Positions 23,074-34,529 of a stretch of DNA of 64,000 nt are shown piece by piece. Numbering within the stretch: the first letter of the stretch is position 1; each line of letters starts with the position of its first letter. The DNA comes from Sphaerolaimus hirsutus. Its lineage: Eukaryota; Nematoda; Chromadorea; Monhysterida; Sphaerolaimidae. Where the stretch lies: assembly GCA_964036195.1 (NCBI GenBank), contig OZ038454.1:1984001-2048000 (forward strand), read 5' to 3'. Below the pieces are notes generated by a model. That model saw only the letters and a list, made by a program, of their open reading frames with translations, made no database searches and was not told the DNA's origin. Made by a program: the position numbers and the translations under genes.

Positions 23074-23693
23074 TATGTATTTAGAAAGTACTCGAGTTTA
23101 CAAAATACAATTGATGGAGGCTTGATACAGTAAATTCTCAAATTTTGCTAAAAATTCTGAAAAAAATATTATTCCCCTGGGGAGGTTTTCAAGACATTAT
23201 GGTACCTACATACCATCTTTTAATGCATTAGTGTGTTTTTGACTAACAACATGCAAACAATATTCAATCTTTAAACCCTTAATCTGGTTCAATCCTTAAA
23301 CCTAATTACCATGGTAAGTCGCAAAAGTGAATCAAGAAGAATATCAAAACATCTAAATACATGTAAAAAATCACAGATAGATAGAAGATACCTATATACT
23401 TTTTCATGCACTCACTGAACTGTTCCAAATTGAAAACAAATTAAATTACAATCTTCTAAATATTAAAACAATTGCAATCCGAAAATGGGCCAACACCAAA
23501 GCGACATTCAGTGCTGCGTGGCGCCCCAAACAAATAGTATGAGTGTAGAATTGACCGATGCGCAGAAAAATTATGGTGCAGTGGCCAAAAATACCAGGTA
23601 TTTATGACTAGAGCTACAGAATGGTATAGTAACAGTCCGTCAACCATCCACATTTGAAATCTCCAAAAAAATCCGAACACATTTGGTAATGTC

Positions 23694-24104
23694 TGGTGGC
23701 AATCCCAAGCCCTGTAAAGTGTAAAGTAAAGTGTCAAATGTAAAGTCAAATGCAAAGTAAAGTGTCAAATGTAAAGTCAAATGCAAAGTCAAGTGTCAAA
23801 TGTAATGTAAAGTGTCAAATCTAAATCAAATGCAAAGTAAAGTGTCAATTGTGTATCCAAATCTTATTATTTCGTATCCAAATCTTATGCTTTTGTATCC
23901 AAATAATATTTTTCGACTTAAGATTTGGATACAAAAACATAAGATTTGGATACAAAACATCAAATTAGGATATACAATTGACACTTTACTTTACATTTGA
24001 CACTTTACATTACAATTGACATTTGACTTTGCATTTTAGTTTACATTTGACATTGCATATGAGTTTCCATTTGACACTTTCCAGGGCTTGGGACTGCCCC
24101 CTAG
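23694..24104. mobile_element. Palindromic 'GGCAATCCCAAGCC' MITE (copy A)
   Basis: Ends are GGTGGCAATCCCAAGCC and GGCTTGGGACTGCCCCC. The interior alternates AAAGTGTCAAATGTAAAGT and its inverse around a core of AAGATTTGGATAC / GTATCCAAATCTT. The repeat number differs from copy B (57354-57684). This is the family that supplies the capsid intron 9119-9281. Confidence 0.7.
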
Positions 24105-24137
24105 ATGAAATTACAATTGAATTTCGGATTTGAATCA

Positions 24138-24785
24138 AACGTTGTTAAAAGGTACGTACGTTTACTCGAAAAATACGTGTACGCGAGTACGCGGTAAATA
24201 CATTTACATATACTTTTAGAAAAAGTACCGTACGCACTCGTACGCGTACATTTTCAGAGCATACGTGTACGGAAAATCTATTTCAGAAATTTTAATGTGG
24301 GACATTTACTTAATGCTTTGAACAAAATACTTGAGCTTTAAACAAAATGTACCATAATTTGATGAATAAACTCAAGTAATATGGTCTGTTGTTTGTTCCA
24401 CGTTAAAATTATCTCATATTACCTACGTTATTTTTATTGTGACAGAAATATCACCAATTTTTCGTTCATTATTCAGTTGGCATTTGGTAGATTTCCATGC
24501 AAAGGGTGTTGTTGATAAACTATATTTATAGTCATCATATTTATCTATCATTTTCTTACAGAAAAACATACGTTGTGCTGTACACGTATGAAAACATACC
24601 CAATTTTTCATATTCTATGAACAAAAGTACTCGTTTCTATACTCACAAGAAAAGTACCCACATTTACGCGTAAGTACGAGTAAAATAAATGTATTTTACG
24701 TTTTCTATACTTTGTGGTGAGTAGAAAAAAAAAACTTTACGTTTACATATACTTTTAAAAAAGTTCAGTAATTCTAACAACTCTG
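24138..24785. mobile_element. hAT-like element with TACGTACG/TTTACG repeats (copy A, left flank altered)
   Basis: This is the counterpart of the complete element at 57932-58579. The right end is TTCTAACAACTCTG. On the left, only ACGTTGTTAAAAGGTACG is kept next to unrelated sequence, so the left target duplication was lost in this copy by a flank deletion. Confidence 0.7.
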
Positions 24786-24824
24786 AATTTTTGGTGTCAC
24801 AAGCAGAAATTTCACTGTCACATT

Positions 24825-24982
24825 GGCCCCACACACAATAGTTGACATCGACACCCAATGTCAACTGGTTCCATACCCTATTCAAAGCTTGCGTTTGAAT
24901 GTCATCCGTCGACTCGTCAGCAAGCTTTGAATCGGGATCCGCACCAGTTGACATTTGGTGCTGGTGTCAACTAGCGTGTGGA
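24825..24982. mobile_element. Palindromic TTGACA MITE (copy A)
   Basis: Ends are GGCCCCACACACAATAGTTG and CAACTAGCGTGTGG, with TGTCAACTGG / CCAGTTGACA inside. It resembles the 27842-28004 element and the GGCCCCACGCACACTAG terminus of the Harbinger-type element at 62812. The copy B counterpart is 58619-58776. Confidence 0.6.
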
Positions 24983-25229
24983 CAAAAATTGTGACATTCA
25001 CACGCATGTATTTTACAAATGAGAGTGAATGCTCAAAATTAGCTCAAAAGCGTTGAAATTTGCTCCATTTCACCGATATAATCACTGGTTTCGTCTATAT
25101 ACGTTGTTATATACCTATTTTTGGCCAATTTTACTTACCCTAAATCCTCGAATAAGACCCAAGTCACAAGGTGAAATTTTGGCTAATGTGAATGTCACAA
25201 GTGCAAATTGTGACCTTGCGCTGCCTATG

Positions 25230-25860
25230 CCTGGCCCCAGATTTAATTGGGCAGACAGATTTCTGCCCTCCGCGCCCGCACCTGACACGCCCGTCATGCA
25301 CACCAGGCAAAATTTTGTAAAACAAGATTCAATTGCGCCCTGCATGCCAGGCGCCTGACATGCCCGACGCGCCTGCCAGGCACACCCTCACGAGTGCCTG
25401 AACTGCCTGAAAATTGCAAAATGAGATTTAATTGTGAGGGCATGCCTGGCAAAATTTAACAGAACATGAAAAGTGTGCCCTGCATCCTCAGAGGTGCAGG
25501 GCAGGTAACTTTTCATGTTTTCAGTTTGACTTTTTCCATAGTGTATCCAAATATTTTTTTTGTATCCAAATCTTATTTTTCATGTATCCAAATCTTAAGT
25601 TTTTTGCTATCCAAATCTTATGTTTTGTATCAAAAACTTATGTTTGTGTATCCAAATCTTATGTTCATGCCTGTCCTGCTAGGCACCTGACAGCTGCCGC
25701 CCAGCAGGCAATTAAATCTCACTCTGCCTGGCTGTCAGGCGCCTGGCATGACAGGCAGGCGGCGCGGGCATGCCTGCCCAATCAAATCTCGAAATGCTAG
25801 ACACGCCCGTCATGTCCTCCCTGTCAAGGATAATCTGCCCAATTAAATCTGGGGCCAGGG
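25230..25860. mobile_element. Inverted-repeat element with CCTGGC/GCCTGACA repeats (copy A)
   Basis: CCTGGCCCCAGATTTAATTG at the left matches the inverse CAATTAAATCTGGGGCCAGG at the right. Between them are GCCAGGCGCCTGACA-type repeats and a block of TATCCAAATCTTATG repeats (about 25550-25665). No target duplication could be fixed. Copy B lies at about 59030-59666. Confidence 0.55.
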
Positions 25861-25973
25861 GTGCATGTAGGCAGGTACCCCCTGCATACACCCATCCCTC
25901 AGTTATAAACTGCCCCCTTGCATTTGGGCCAAATTATAGACATGGAAATATTTCTTTTTGTATACACCATCTA

Positions 25974-26070
25974 GGGATGGCCAAAAAAAGTTTTTTCTAC
26001 CACAGGGTTTTTTTATATAAAAAAACCCATGTTTTTTTTCAAAAAAATAAAACCGTTTTTTTCAAAAGCT
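25974..26070. mobile_element. Fragment of a TAGGGATGGCCAAAAAAAG-type element
   Basis: A hAT-style terminus is followed by poly-T/poly-A palindromes (GGGTTTTTTTATATAAAAAAA). A right end of similar style, TTGGCCAACCTTA, is seen near 40292-40304 inside another element. No partner end was found here. The same fragment is in copy B near 59787. Confidence 0.4.
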
Positions 26071-26869
26071 CCCAGATATGGCTGATATTCCCCATGAGTC
26101 CCAGATATTCCCCATGAGTCAATATATACAGGTAAATCAAACAGGTTGACAGTACTTTGTGATGTTATATATAGCCATAGATAAGGGATCACATTATAAG
26201 TGGTGCTTTCTGTCAAAAATATCTGTTTTATGCTGACTTATTATGTAAACAGTGGACACGTCAGGACCGGCACCTACTTTCTGAGTTGGTGCCAGATGCC
26301 ATATCTTCAGCTATAGTGGGGGGATTTTTTAGAAATTTTGAGTTTACATACTCAACATCCCCCCACTACTTTATACGGGATGGGGGAGGTCGGTGACCCA
26401 TCTGAGTGTGAATATTCTTTTTGAAAGAATGGCTGTCCAACTCCAAGCGAGTGTTTTTTTCAATATAACGGGCTGCCACACTAAAACTGTTGTGGGGAAT
26501 TGATTGAAATTTTGAGGGGGTGTACACAACACCACCCCACTACTGTTCATGGAAGGGGAACCCCCTGGTGACCCCCCTGAGAGAGGACCACTGAAAAATA
26601 AACAGATATTTTTTAAAATTCACTGGACAGCAAAAAAAAATTACATAAGAAAATCCCTTAGAGGACAATGTATACCACTGTAAAAAGAGTGCATTAAAAA
26701 CAAATTTAATAACCAAAATTTAATCTGGTACTGGTGTATCTTCGACACCCATACACACGATCCAGATTAAATTTCGATTTAAGTCAAATTTCAGTCAATT
26801 TAAGTCAAATACACACTTTTAAAGCTGGTGAATGTGTGAATAAACGTCACTGTGCATCCACACATTCAG

Positions 26870-27664
26870 GCAGCCTATAACAGAGAAGCAAACCCAAACA
26901 ATACTGCACTCCTGGAACAGGGCCACATGCCTGATCCAGCCTGCGGACAGGGGCGTGGCCGTGCGCATCTTCATGCACATGGTCAAGCTGGCACCTGAGA
27001 TCAAGGTGGTGTTCGGCTACAAGAACCACAGCACCAGCCACATGCTCCAAGACGAGTCCTTCTGTGAGAAAATGGTCACCTTCCAGAAGTCGCTTGACCG
27101 CATACTCAATCAGTTGACGGATACTGAAAGGCTTGTGTCTCACCTCAGGCAACTTGGCAAGATACACCTGCAATATCAAAAAAAAGTGAGGGGGTTTTGC
27201 AATTGGGGTGTCTACTTCTAGAATTTGATAAATCCAGAAATGACAAAGTTGAGTTAATGAAATGACAACTGGCGATGAAATAACAACTCCTCCCTTGAAT
27301 ACCCCCCCTGAGGAACTCCCCAGTAAAACCAAAACAAAATAATAACACCCCATTTGAGAATACCTTAGGTATCTTTGAGATAATATTTGACCTAGTATAC
27401 AACATTATCAATATAGACTACTTCCTCTCAAAATCACCAAAAAAATTCAATGCAAACAGGGATTCAATGCGAATATGTGGAATGTGTTTGCTGAGGCAAT
27501 GATAGAAACTGTGTGCTATTGGGAAGGCATTAGCCGGAAATCTGGGCAGAAAAAGGAGGTAATCAAAATCTGGCACTGTGCAGTCACTTTCATAGTGATG
27601 CACATGTCCATTGGTTTCTATGATGCCAAGCAAGATGCAAGGAGCCCCAGAACTCGCAGAACTG
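26870..27664 (+). CDS. Globin, neuroglobin-like, two internal/3' exons (copy A)
   Basis: Exon 26870-27185 encodes ITEKQTQTILHSW (helix A), FMHMVKLAPEIKVVFGY (helices B-C), then FCEKMVTFQKSLDRIL (helix E) and HLRQLGKIHLQY with the proximal F8 histidine. Exon 27460-27664 encodes GFNANMWNVFAEAMIET (helix G) and a final helix with the WHCAVTFIVMHMSIGF pattern. The intron (27186-27459, GTGAGG...ACAG) is phase 0. The position equivalent to distal E7 histidine reads as Lys in my alignment by eye. Globins bind haem and O2 or act in redox. The start exon is not seen, and the frame runs to a GTGAGT donor at 27665, so a further exon may follow. Both copies are open. Confidence 0.75.
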
Positions 27665-27841
27665 GTGAGTCACAGAAAACAATATTTTTTATTGAAAATC
27701 GTTTTCAAGATCAAACATTTCATTTGTTATTCTATTCATGCTGCTCGGGGATGCCGGCGCAATGTCGCTGGCACAGTCACACAGCAAGTCGTTCAGACGA
27801 AAAATGTGTGAAAAAAATTATTGTTTTTACATTCCTCCAAT

Positions 27842-28004
27842 GGTCCCACACATGCTAGTTGACATTGACACCAAATGTCAACTGGTTCTGTTCCCAATTC
27901 AAAGCTTGCGTTTGAATGTCGTTCGTCTGCTAGTCAGCAAGTTTTGATTTGGTATCGGCACCAGTTGACATTTGGTGTCCATGTCAACTAGCGTGTGTGA
28001 GCCC
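27842..28004. mobile_element. Palindromic TTGACA MITE next to the globin exons (copy A)
   Basis: Ends are GGTCCCACACATGCTAGTTG and CAACTAGCGTGTGTGAGCCC, inner arms TTGACATTGACACCAAATG and CATTTGGTGTCCATGTCAA. It is compact (163 bp) and non-coding. Copy B is 61652-61814. Confidence 0.7.
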
Positions 28005-28429
28005 AAAAGAACCGCAAATAAAAAAAGTTGACAAAAATATTGAATGGTGCTCTTTTATTAGAAGAATTTTCACTTTCTATATTTGTTAAAAATGTTTTTT
28101 TTATAATCATGGATTTGTCAAACTTTGCAGTCACCCACGAATTTACTCTGGTTTAGTCCAGTTATACCACGCTTAACCCGCAAAAAAATTTTCAGCGTGG
28201 TATGACAAAAGTGTGCCACACGATATGCGCCAAATTATGCATGTTAATGAACTCGAGTACCGCACATTGTGATTTGACCCCTGTTGCGCACACCCCGCAT
28301 AACCCGTAATGTGTCGCGTTAGCGTAACTCAATGTAAACAAAATTGCGCAAATAATTACTACTGCGGGATAAACAAAATGATGTTCTGGCCTCGTTTACC
28401 CCACTTGTATATCTTTTCACAGGCAGCCT

Positions 28430-28659
28430 GGTCACACATGAGTACAGAAAACGTAGAGTAAAATTTTTATACTTTTATGCTGTGTAAAAGGTGAATAAAC
28501 GTAAATATCTTTAATTACTCGTTTTCTGTAGTCGCGTACTTTCAAAAAGTACGCGAGTAAGTGAGTACCGGTATTTTTTCGGGAGGAAACGTAAACGTAT
28601 TTACGCAGCACTCGACTATACGTATTTATCGAGTAAACGTAAATACGTTTGTACAACTA
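28430..28659. mobile_element. Fragment of a GTAAACGTAAATACG-repeat hAT-like element
   Basis: GTAAACGTAAATACG and TACGCGAGTAAGTGAGTACC repeats resemble the interior of the 57932-58579 family but with a different repeat unit. It is cut on the right by the TA-flanked MITE that starts at 28660. Confidence 0.45.
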
Positions 28660-29098
28660 CCGTATTTCCTCGAAATACCCCCCTCGAAATACCCCCCCCC
28701 TCTCGAGAGCACTATGAAACAATCACACCCCCCCCCCCCTCGAAATACCCCCCCCCCCCAGACTGAGTGTAAAGAGAACGTACATGACAAATACTGCGGT
28801 TTGTGTTCTGCGTAGTGCAGAACACACGTTAAAACAATGTTGGAATCACGTTAGAACAGTGTTTATACCATCTACGTACTAATATTAGTATACAGGAGTA
28901 TGTCATGTCAGTTATTGATGCAATTTTCTACCATAGCGCACATCACAAACCACGATTTTGTACTAGGATTTCAAAAAAATTCCTGTGAAACAATAACCCC
29001 CCCCCCCCTCGAAATACCCTCCCCCCTCGTTTAACCCCGCACCTCTCGGGAGCAGTATGAAACAATCACCCTCCGGGGGGTATTTCGAGGAAATACGG
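28660..29098. mobile_element. MITE with CCGTATTTCCTCGAA ends, C-run rich
   Basis: CCGTATTTCCTCGAAATACC and GGTATTTCGAGGAAATACGG face each other, flanked by TA (28658-28659, 29099-29100). The left half is kept in copy B (from 62481), where a Harbinger-type element starts at 62812. Confidence 0.75.
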
Positions 29099-29439
29099 TA
29101 TGCATTATGGCCGGATTTACTTTACGGCCGGGTTTACTTTACGGCCGAGATCTCGCCCCCCCCCTCAGGGGTGTGTTAGACAATACCTGGGTTTAAGCCA
29201 AGCAAAAAGCAGCTTTGGCCCCCCCTTCACTTGGGGGTTGGGGTGAGAAAACATAGACATAAACATTGAAAAATATTATAATGCTCAGTTATACCTGCCA
29301 GCAGTTTATATACCTCCACATGTCCTTGACACAGGTTCTCCATGTGAGTCAAAGTCAGATCGTCTGCACCGGCGTTTAAAAGTTCTTGCAGTCAGCAGTA
29401 TAAAAATTGCCAGTGCAAGCACAAACAGCAGCCCACTGC

Positions 29440-30365
29440 TAGTGATGGAAAAGGCACCGGGGAAAATGGCATCGCACCGCACCGGCACCGGTGCCATTCC
29501 TCAGAAATGGTACTTGGCACCTTGGGCACCGGCATAAAAATGGCACCGCGCCGGCACCGGTGCCATTCTAAAAAATATAGCACCGGCACCGAGGGGCACC
29601 GGCTGGCTGCCGGTGCTAGTACCGAAGGGCACCGCACCGGGGTGGAGGTTCCGATGTATTTATCGGCTATTTTCGTAGAGTAGCGCAGCTTTGGAACAGC
29701 ATATTTCCACAAATTCTTTACCGATTTAAATGGTTGAGCATTTAAAATGATCAGAATTATGTGGCGATCATTTTATGAAGCAATTAGAATGATTACAAAT
29801 GATAGCTCAAATATTTAATACACCCCAATGCCAATACACATACCTAGTCACTATTGTGTCTACTGACTGGGGTTGATGTTGTACAGAGGTTGTAACTATA
29901 TTTTGTCTGACAACTGACAACAAATTATGAACAGAATCGTGGAAGAAACGTATATTGATGATTGAAAATACAACACAATTTTTGTTCCCTCCTCAGAAGG
30001 GTATGGCAGATTTCAAAGTGTATTTTATGTGACATTTTTACCAAAAAAGACTTAAAACAGTTGTGTGTATTGCTGCTCTCATAAATATATGAAAAAGTAC
30101 ATGCTGTCGATGAATTTTTACATCCTATGGGGACTTGGCTGGTGCCTTTCCCGGTGCCTTTTACTTTGGCCCTGGTGCTAGCAGCTTTGGCACCGGCCAA
30201 AAAATGGCACGGCACCGCACAGGCACCAGTGCTATTCTGAAAAATATGGCACCGGCACCGGCGGGGCACCCTCAAAATAGGGTGCCGCACCGCACCAGCA
30301 CCGGTGCTGGTGCCCTTCGGTGCCCGGCACAGGGGCACCGGTGCCCCGGTGCCATTCCATCACTA
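29440..30365. mobile_element. hAT-like element with GGCACC/GGTGCC repeats, 926 bp
   Basis: Ends are TAGTGATGGAAAAGGCACC and GGTGCCATTCCATCACTA. The flanking 8-mers CCCACTGC and CCCAGTGC differ at one base, fitting an aged target duplication. Both subterminal regions are dense GGCACCGGCACC repeats around an AT-rich core. It has no transposase. Confidence 0.78.
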
Positions 30366-30893
30366 CCCAGTGCATAAAGTTCATTTGGAACAGAGAATTT
30401 CCTTGCCAATGAAAAGTTTGCAATCACTTGACAATGACATGTCAAGTGATGATGATGTGATTAGACCAAAAACAATGTCACAAGGGAAAGATGTAAAAAG
30501 AGGTTTTAGCGAGTGAGTGCTTGGGAAATTGTTTTTTTTTGTATATTGGTTGAAATTCGGTTTGTTACGTTGTTTCACTTTATGGTTAGAAGAAGGTACC
30601 TATGCTTTCTTTTCAATTTCCGCAGGTAAATACATTGAAAATAAAAAAATTTTATTATGTGGAATTGCCAACTTTTGGAAAATTTATTTGTGTTCATTTT
30701 CAAAAAATGCCGGTATCTTAACAACTCTGTTGGGAACTCCACAACTGGAGAAGTGAAAAACTTATTTATAAATCAGAAGTAAAAGGTTTAAGGGAAAACA
30801 AATTCACAAGTGAGAAGTTAAATGGCAAGTTAAATAAAATGCTAAAGCAATGTTTTTGACTTTTTACTTACCACTTAACTTCTCACTTATATA

Positions 30894-32350
30894 CCGTATT
30901 TCTTCTAATAGAAGGGCGTCTCTAATAGGGGCCAGGCCCATTTCGCACATAAGCCTGTTTCGCACATACACCTGTTTCACACATGGATGAAACCCGTTTC
31001 ACACAAAGGCCCGTTTCGCACATAACTGATGCTATGTGCGAAACGGGCCTATGTGCGAAATAGGCGTATGTGCGAAACAGGCCTATGTGCAAAATGGGCG
31101 GGCGATTAGGGGGGGGGGGTGTACACAGCACTGGGAGTGGCAAACAGAATACCACTAAAGTGATGTTGTTTCGCACACCTTTGTGTTTGCTACCCACATA
31201 ACAAAGGGGTGGACTGGGGACTCTCCCCATACACTAGGGCAATTAATGTATTAAGTGGATGAATTTGGCACTGGCCACAATTATTTTAATTGCCAGGTGC
31301 AAACTGCCAGTGCAATTATTGCTTAATTAGGGTCAATAATTATGTACTTGCTTACATTAGTTTACAACCAAACTGTTTAAAGCAGATGGATCAATGTTAA
31401 ATACATTTGAGTTCACCGCAAGTCTAGGTATCCAATTTTTTCTCTTTCTGTCAAATGTAGTTGTCAACCTAATTCTGGTAAACTCAAATGCATTCAGAGC
31501 TACAAAGCGAAATAATAGACCACCCTTGAAATACCTCCCTCAAAATTCTCACTCTAAAAAAACCCTATGGGTATTTCAAGGAAATACGGTATACACATCT
31601 CCAGTAAAAATATTATTGTAATCATCATTTTACAGTTTTTTGTGTTTTTGTTTGTTTGTGTTGTTACAGTGTTTTACAGTAACAGTGTTTTTACAGTGTT
31701 AAGATGACGTTTTTAAGCATCAATACAGTCTTTTTTCAGAAGACACTAGCCAAACTTTTTAGTACATGGGTGGCATACACAAAGGCGTGTGAAACAACAT
31801 CACTTTAGTGGTTTTCTGTTTGCTGCACCCAGTGCTGTGTACACCCCCCATAATTGCCCGCCCGTTTCGCACATAGGCCCATTTCGCACAGCATCAGTTA
31901 TGTGCGAAACGGGTCTTTGTGGGAAACGTGTTTCATCCATGTGCCAAACAGGCGTATGTGCGAAACAGTGCACCCTCCTCCAATAGAAGGTACACTTTTT
32001 CGACTTAATTTTGGCCACGAAATAAATAGAAAGGCGGTCTCCAATAGAAGGTACGCAAAGTGCTGATTGTGTGCCAAATGCATTAAAAATTAAAAATATC
32101 AGCTGACGCTGTGATTTAGTGGCTTCTGTCCATTGATTTTGTGCTATTTTAACCTCAAAAATTTAATGAACTTTTTGTATTGTCATTCTATGAACTGCCT
32201 GTGTCGTAACACTTTGAAAAACCTTGGCAGAATTTGAAAAAAATTGGCTGAAAAGTTGACGAAAAAATAGAAGGGCGGTCTCCAATAGAAGGGCGGGTAA
32301 AAAAGTTGACGAAAAAATAGAAGGGCGCCCTTCTATTAGAAGAAATACGG
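30894..32350. mobile_element. Element with CCGTATTTCTTCTAATAGAAG ends and TTTCGCACATA palindromes
   Basis: The ends CCGTATTTCTTCTAATAGAA and TTCTATTAGAAGAAATACGG are inverted and flanked by TA. Inside, GTTTCGCACATAGGCC units alternate in both orientations (30936-31100 and 31860-31972). The ORFs read from either strand of these units are repeat artefacts. A CCCTTGAAATACC/GGTATTTCAAGGAAATACGG pair at about 31521-31592 suggests a smaller nested MITE. Confidence 0.68.
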
Positions 32351-32439
32351 TATGTACTTTTCTTTAAACCGTCTACCTATCTGTTATAATTTTTTTTACC
32401 TCTTCACCTCTTGACCCTTTCTGGGACCGACCTACAGGT

Positions 32440-33286
32440 AGCATCCCGAAAATGGCACCGCACCGCACCGGCACCGGTGCCTTTTGGAAAAAATGGCACC
32501 AGCACCGAAGGGCACCGGCGGGTTGCCGGTGCTAGCACTGAAAGGCACCGCACCGGGCTGGAATTTCTGAAGTAAATATCGGGCAGTTTCTCAGTGGTCT
32601 CACCTTTGGAAGCGCATATTTCCATGAATTTTCAACCGATTTTGATGGTTGAGCACTTAAAATGATCAGAATGATGTGGCAATCACTTTTATGAAGCATT
32701 TACAATGATTACAAATGAAAGATAAAATATTTAATTCATTACAATGTCCATAGCCACTATTGTCTACTGATCGGAGTCGTTGCTGAACAGAGAATGGAAC
32801 TGTCTCTGTCATAAACTGACAACAAATTTTGAACAAAAAAGTAAGATAAATATAAAATATAAAAATGATTTAAAATTCAACAAAATTTTAGATTCGCTCA
32901 TCAGATCACGTATCGGGTATAATGGATTTCACAGTAGGTATATTTATTTGATGGGAGGTTTACAAAACAGGCAAAAACGGTTGGGTAAATATATCGCTGT
33001 TTTTTGAAATATGAATAAGCACATACTATGGACAAAATTGCACAGCACATGAAGCCTTGGCCGGTGCCTTTCCCGGTGCCTTTTACTTTGCCCTGGTGCT
33101 AGCACCTTTGGCACCGGCAAAAAAATGGCACCGCACCGCACCGGCACCGGTGCTATTCTGAAAAAAATGGCACCGGCACCGGCATGGCACCCCTGAAGAT
33201 TGCAATGGCACCGCACCAGCACCGGTGCTGGTGCCCTTCGGTGCCCAGCACCGGGGCACCGGTGCCCCAGTGCCTTTACATCACTA
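32440..33286. mobile_element. Second GGCACC-repeat hAT-like element, left end lost
   Basis: It has dense GGCACCGCACC repeats on both sides of an AT-rich core similar to 29440-30365. The right end TTTACATCACTA is kept; the TAGTGATG left end is not visible. Confidence 0.6.
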
Positions 33287-33419
33287 CCCACAGGTGGACA
33301 CGATCTTAACTCTTGCCTTTTCTTTCAACTTTACTCTTAACTTTGCTCTTGTTTTTCCATCTTTTATTTTACTTCACTTTTGATTTTGGACACTTTACTT
33401 GTCCACTCAAACTGGCACC

Positions 33420-33717
33420 TGGCCAAGAACCCTCCACACACACTTACAGGAAACAGCGGTGCACAAAACTTCCAATCACACCAGTAATGATGAAGCAGCT
33501 GGCACCCCTGCTGAAGCCTGTCAAAGTTGACAATGCATACACGGACACAATACACTTAGCAAGTGTGCAGAACATTTCACGAATCCATCAGGAAAACCTG
33601 GCCAGAAGCCAGCATAGTCTGGAGTATGTTCATGTAAATTTGTGCCCACAGCCAGTGCCATTGCACATTAATCATCGAGTGTGCAACGACTCGTCAGGGA
33701 GTTCGCTTCGACTCGCC
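33420..33717 (+). CDS. Possible exon of an unidentified gene bounded by MITE-like sequence
   Basis: The open frame encodes a mixed-composition stretch (TPVMMKQLAPLLKPVKVDN, ISRIHQENLARSQHSLEYVH) unlike the repeat-derived ORFs around it. On the left, ACTCAAACTGGCACCTGGCC, and on the right, CAG followed by GTGCCAATTCCACAAGTG, are terminus-like sequences of the TTCCRCAAGTGG MITE family, in the same arrangement as the introner-like intron at 4867-4995. The family is not recognised and no neighbouring exon was found. Confidence 0.3.
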
Positions 33718-33846
33718 AGGTGCCAATTCCACAAGTGCATTAGTGACAGGAAAAGTGGTAAGTGGCATTGTTAAGTGGTATGTTATCCGAGCAGTAAACT
33801 TACAACTGACAAGCAGATGTGAATCAGAATATATGACTGTCACCTG

Positions 33847-34180
33847 GTGGCAATCCCAAGCCCTGTGAAGTGTAAAATAAAGTGTCATACCTATGTAAAG
33901 TGAAATGTCAATTGTCATGCAAAGTGTCAAATAACAAGTCAAGTGTCAATTGTGTATCCAAATTTTAGTTTTTGCATACAAATATTATGTTTTCTATCCA
34001 AATATTATGTCGAAAAATAAGATTTGGATATACAATTGACATTTTACATTACATTTTACTTCAGATTTGACGCTTTGCATCACAAATGCCACTTGACTTT
34101 GCATTTGAGTTTACATTTAACACTTTAGTTTACATTTGACACTTTGCATGAAAATTGACATTTGACTTTGCATTTGAGTG
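33847..34180. mobile_element. Degenerate 'GGCAATCCCAAGCC' MITE
   Basis: The left end GGTGGCAATCCCAAGCCCTG is followed by AAGTGTCAAAT repeats, TATCCAAATATTATG units and inverse CATTTGACACTTTGCAT units. The right TIR is worn away. Confidence 0.55.
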
Positions 34181-34529
34181 CTGGTGCCAGTACACACCTT
34201 AACCTGCTTATTCGAGGTGGGCTTATTCGAGGATGTATGGTATGATGTGCAGCAATGTGTACATGTGACATAAAGCAAAAGACTAACCAAATTGGCAAAC
34301 AAATAATATATTTATCTACAAAATCTGAAAACAGTTTCCGAAACTCAAAAATCGGGTGGGAGAATAAAATTTCAAAAAGTCCCCAAAACGAGTAAAAAAC
34401 ATTTTCGAATTTTCATTTGCCATCGTTACTTGTCACATATAACTTTTCTCGTCACTTGTGCACTTCTGGAATTGGCATCAGTTCAACTTTCGAACAAAGG
34501 AAGCTCTACTGCATGAGACCATATGAGTT

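Larger units (their letters stand above)
13137..28995. repeat. Segmental duplication, copy A
   Basis: Apart from inserted elements and the tandem repeat, this matches 52832-62812 in the same orientation. Shared landmarks include GTGACGCGTATGTATC (13138 and 52833), the GGCACC-type end near 22.0/53.5 kb, globin exons, two palindromic MITEs and the C-rich MITE at the right end. Similarity ends near 28995, where copy B runs into a Harbinger-type element. Confidence 0.88.
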
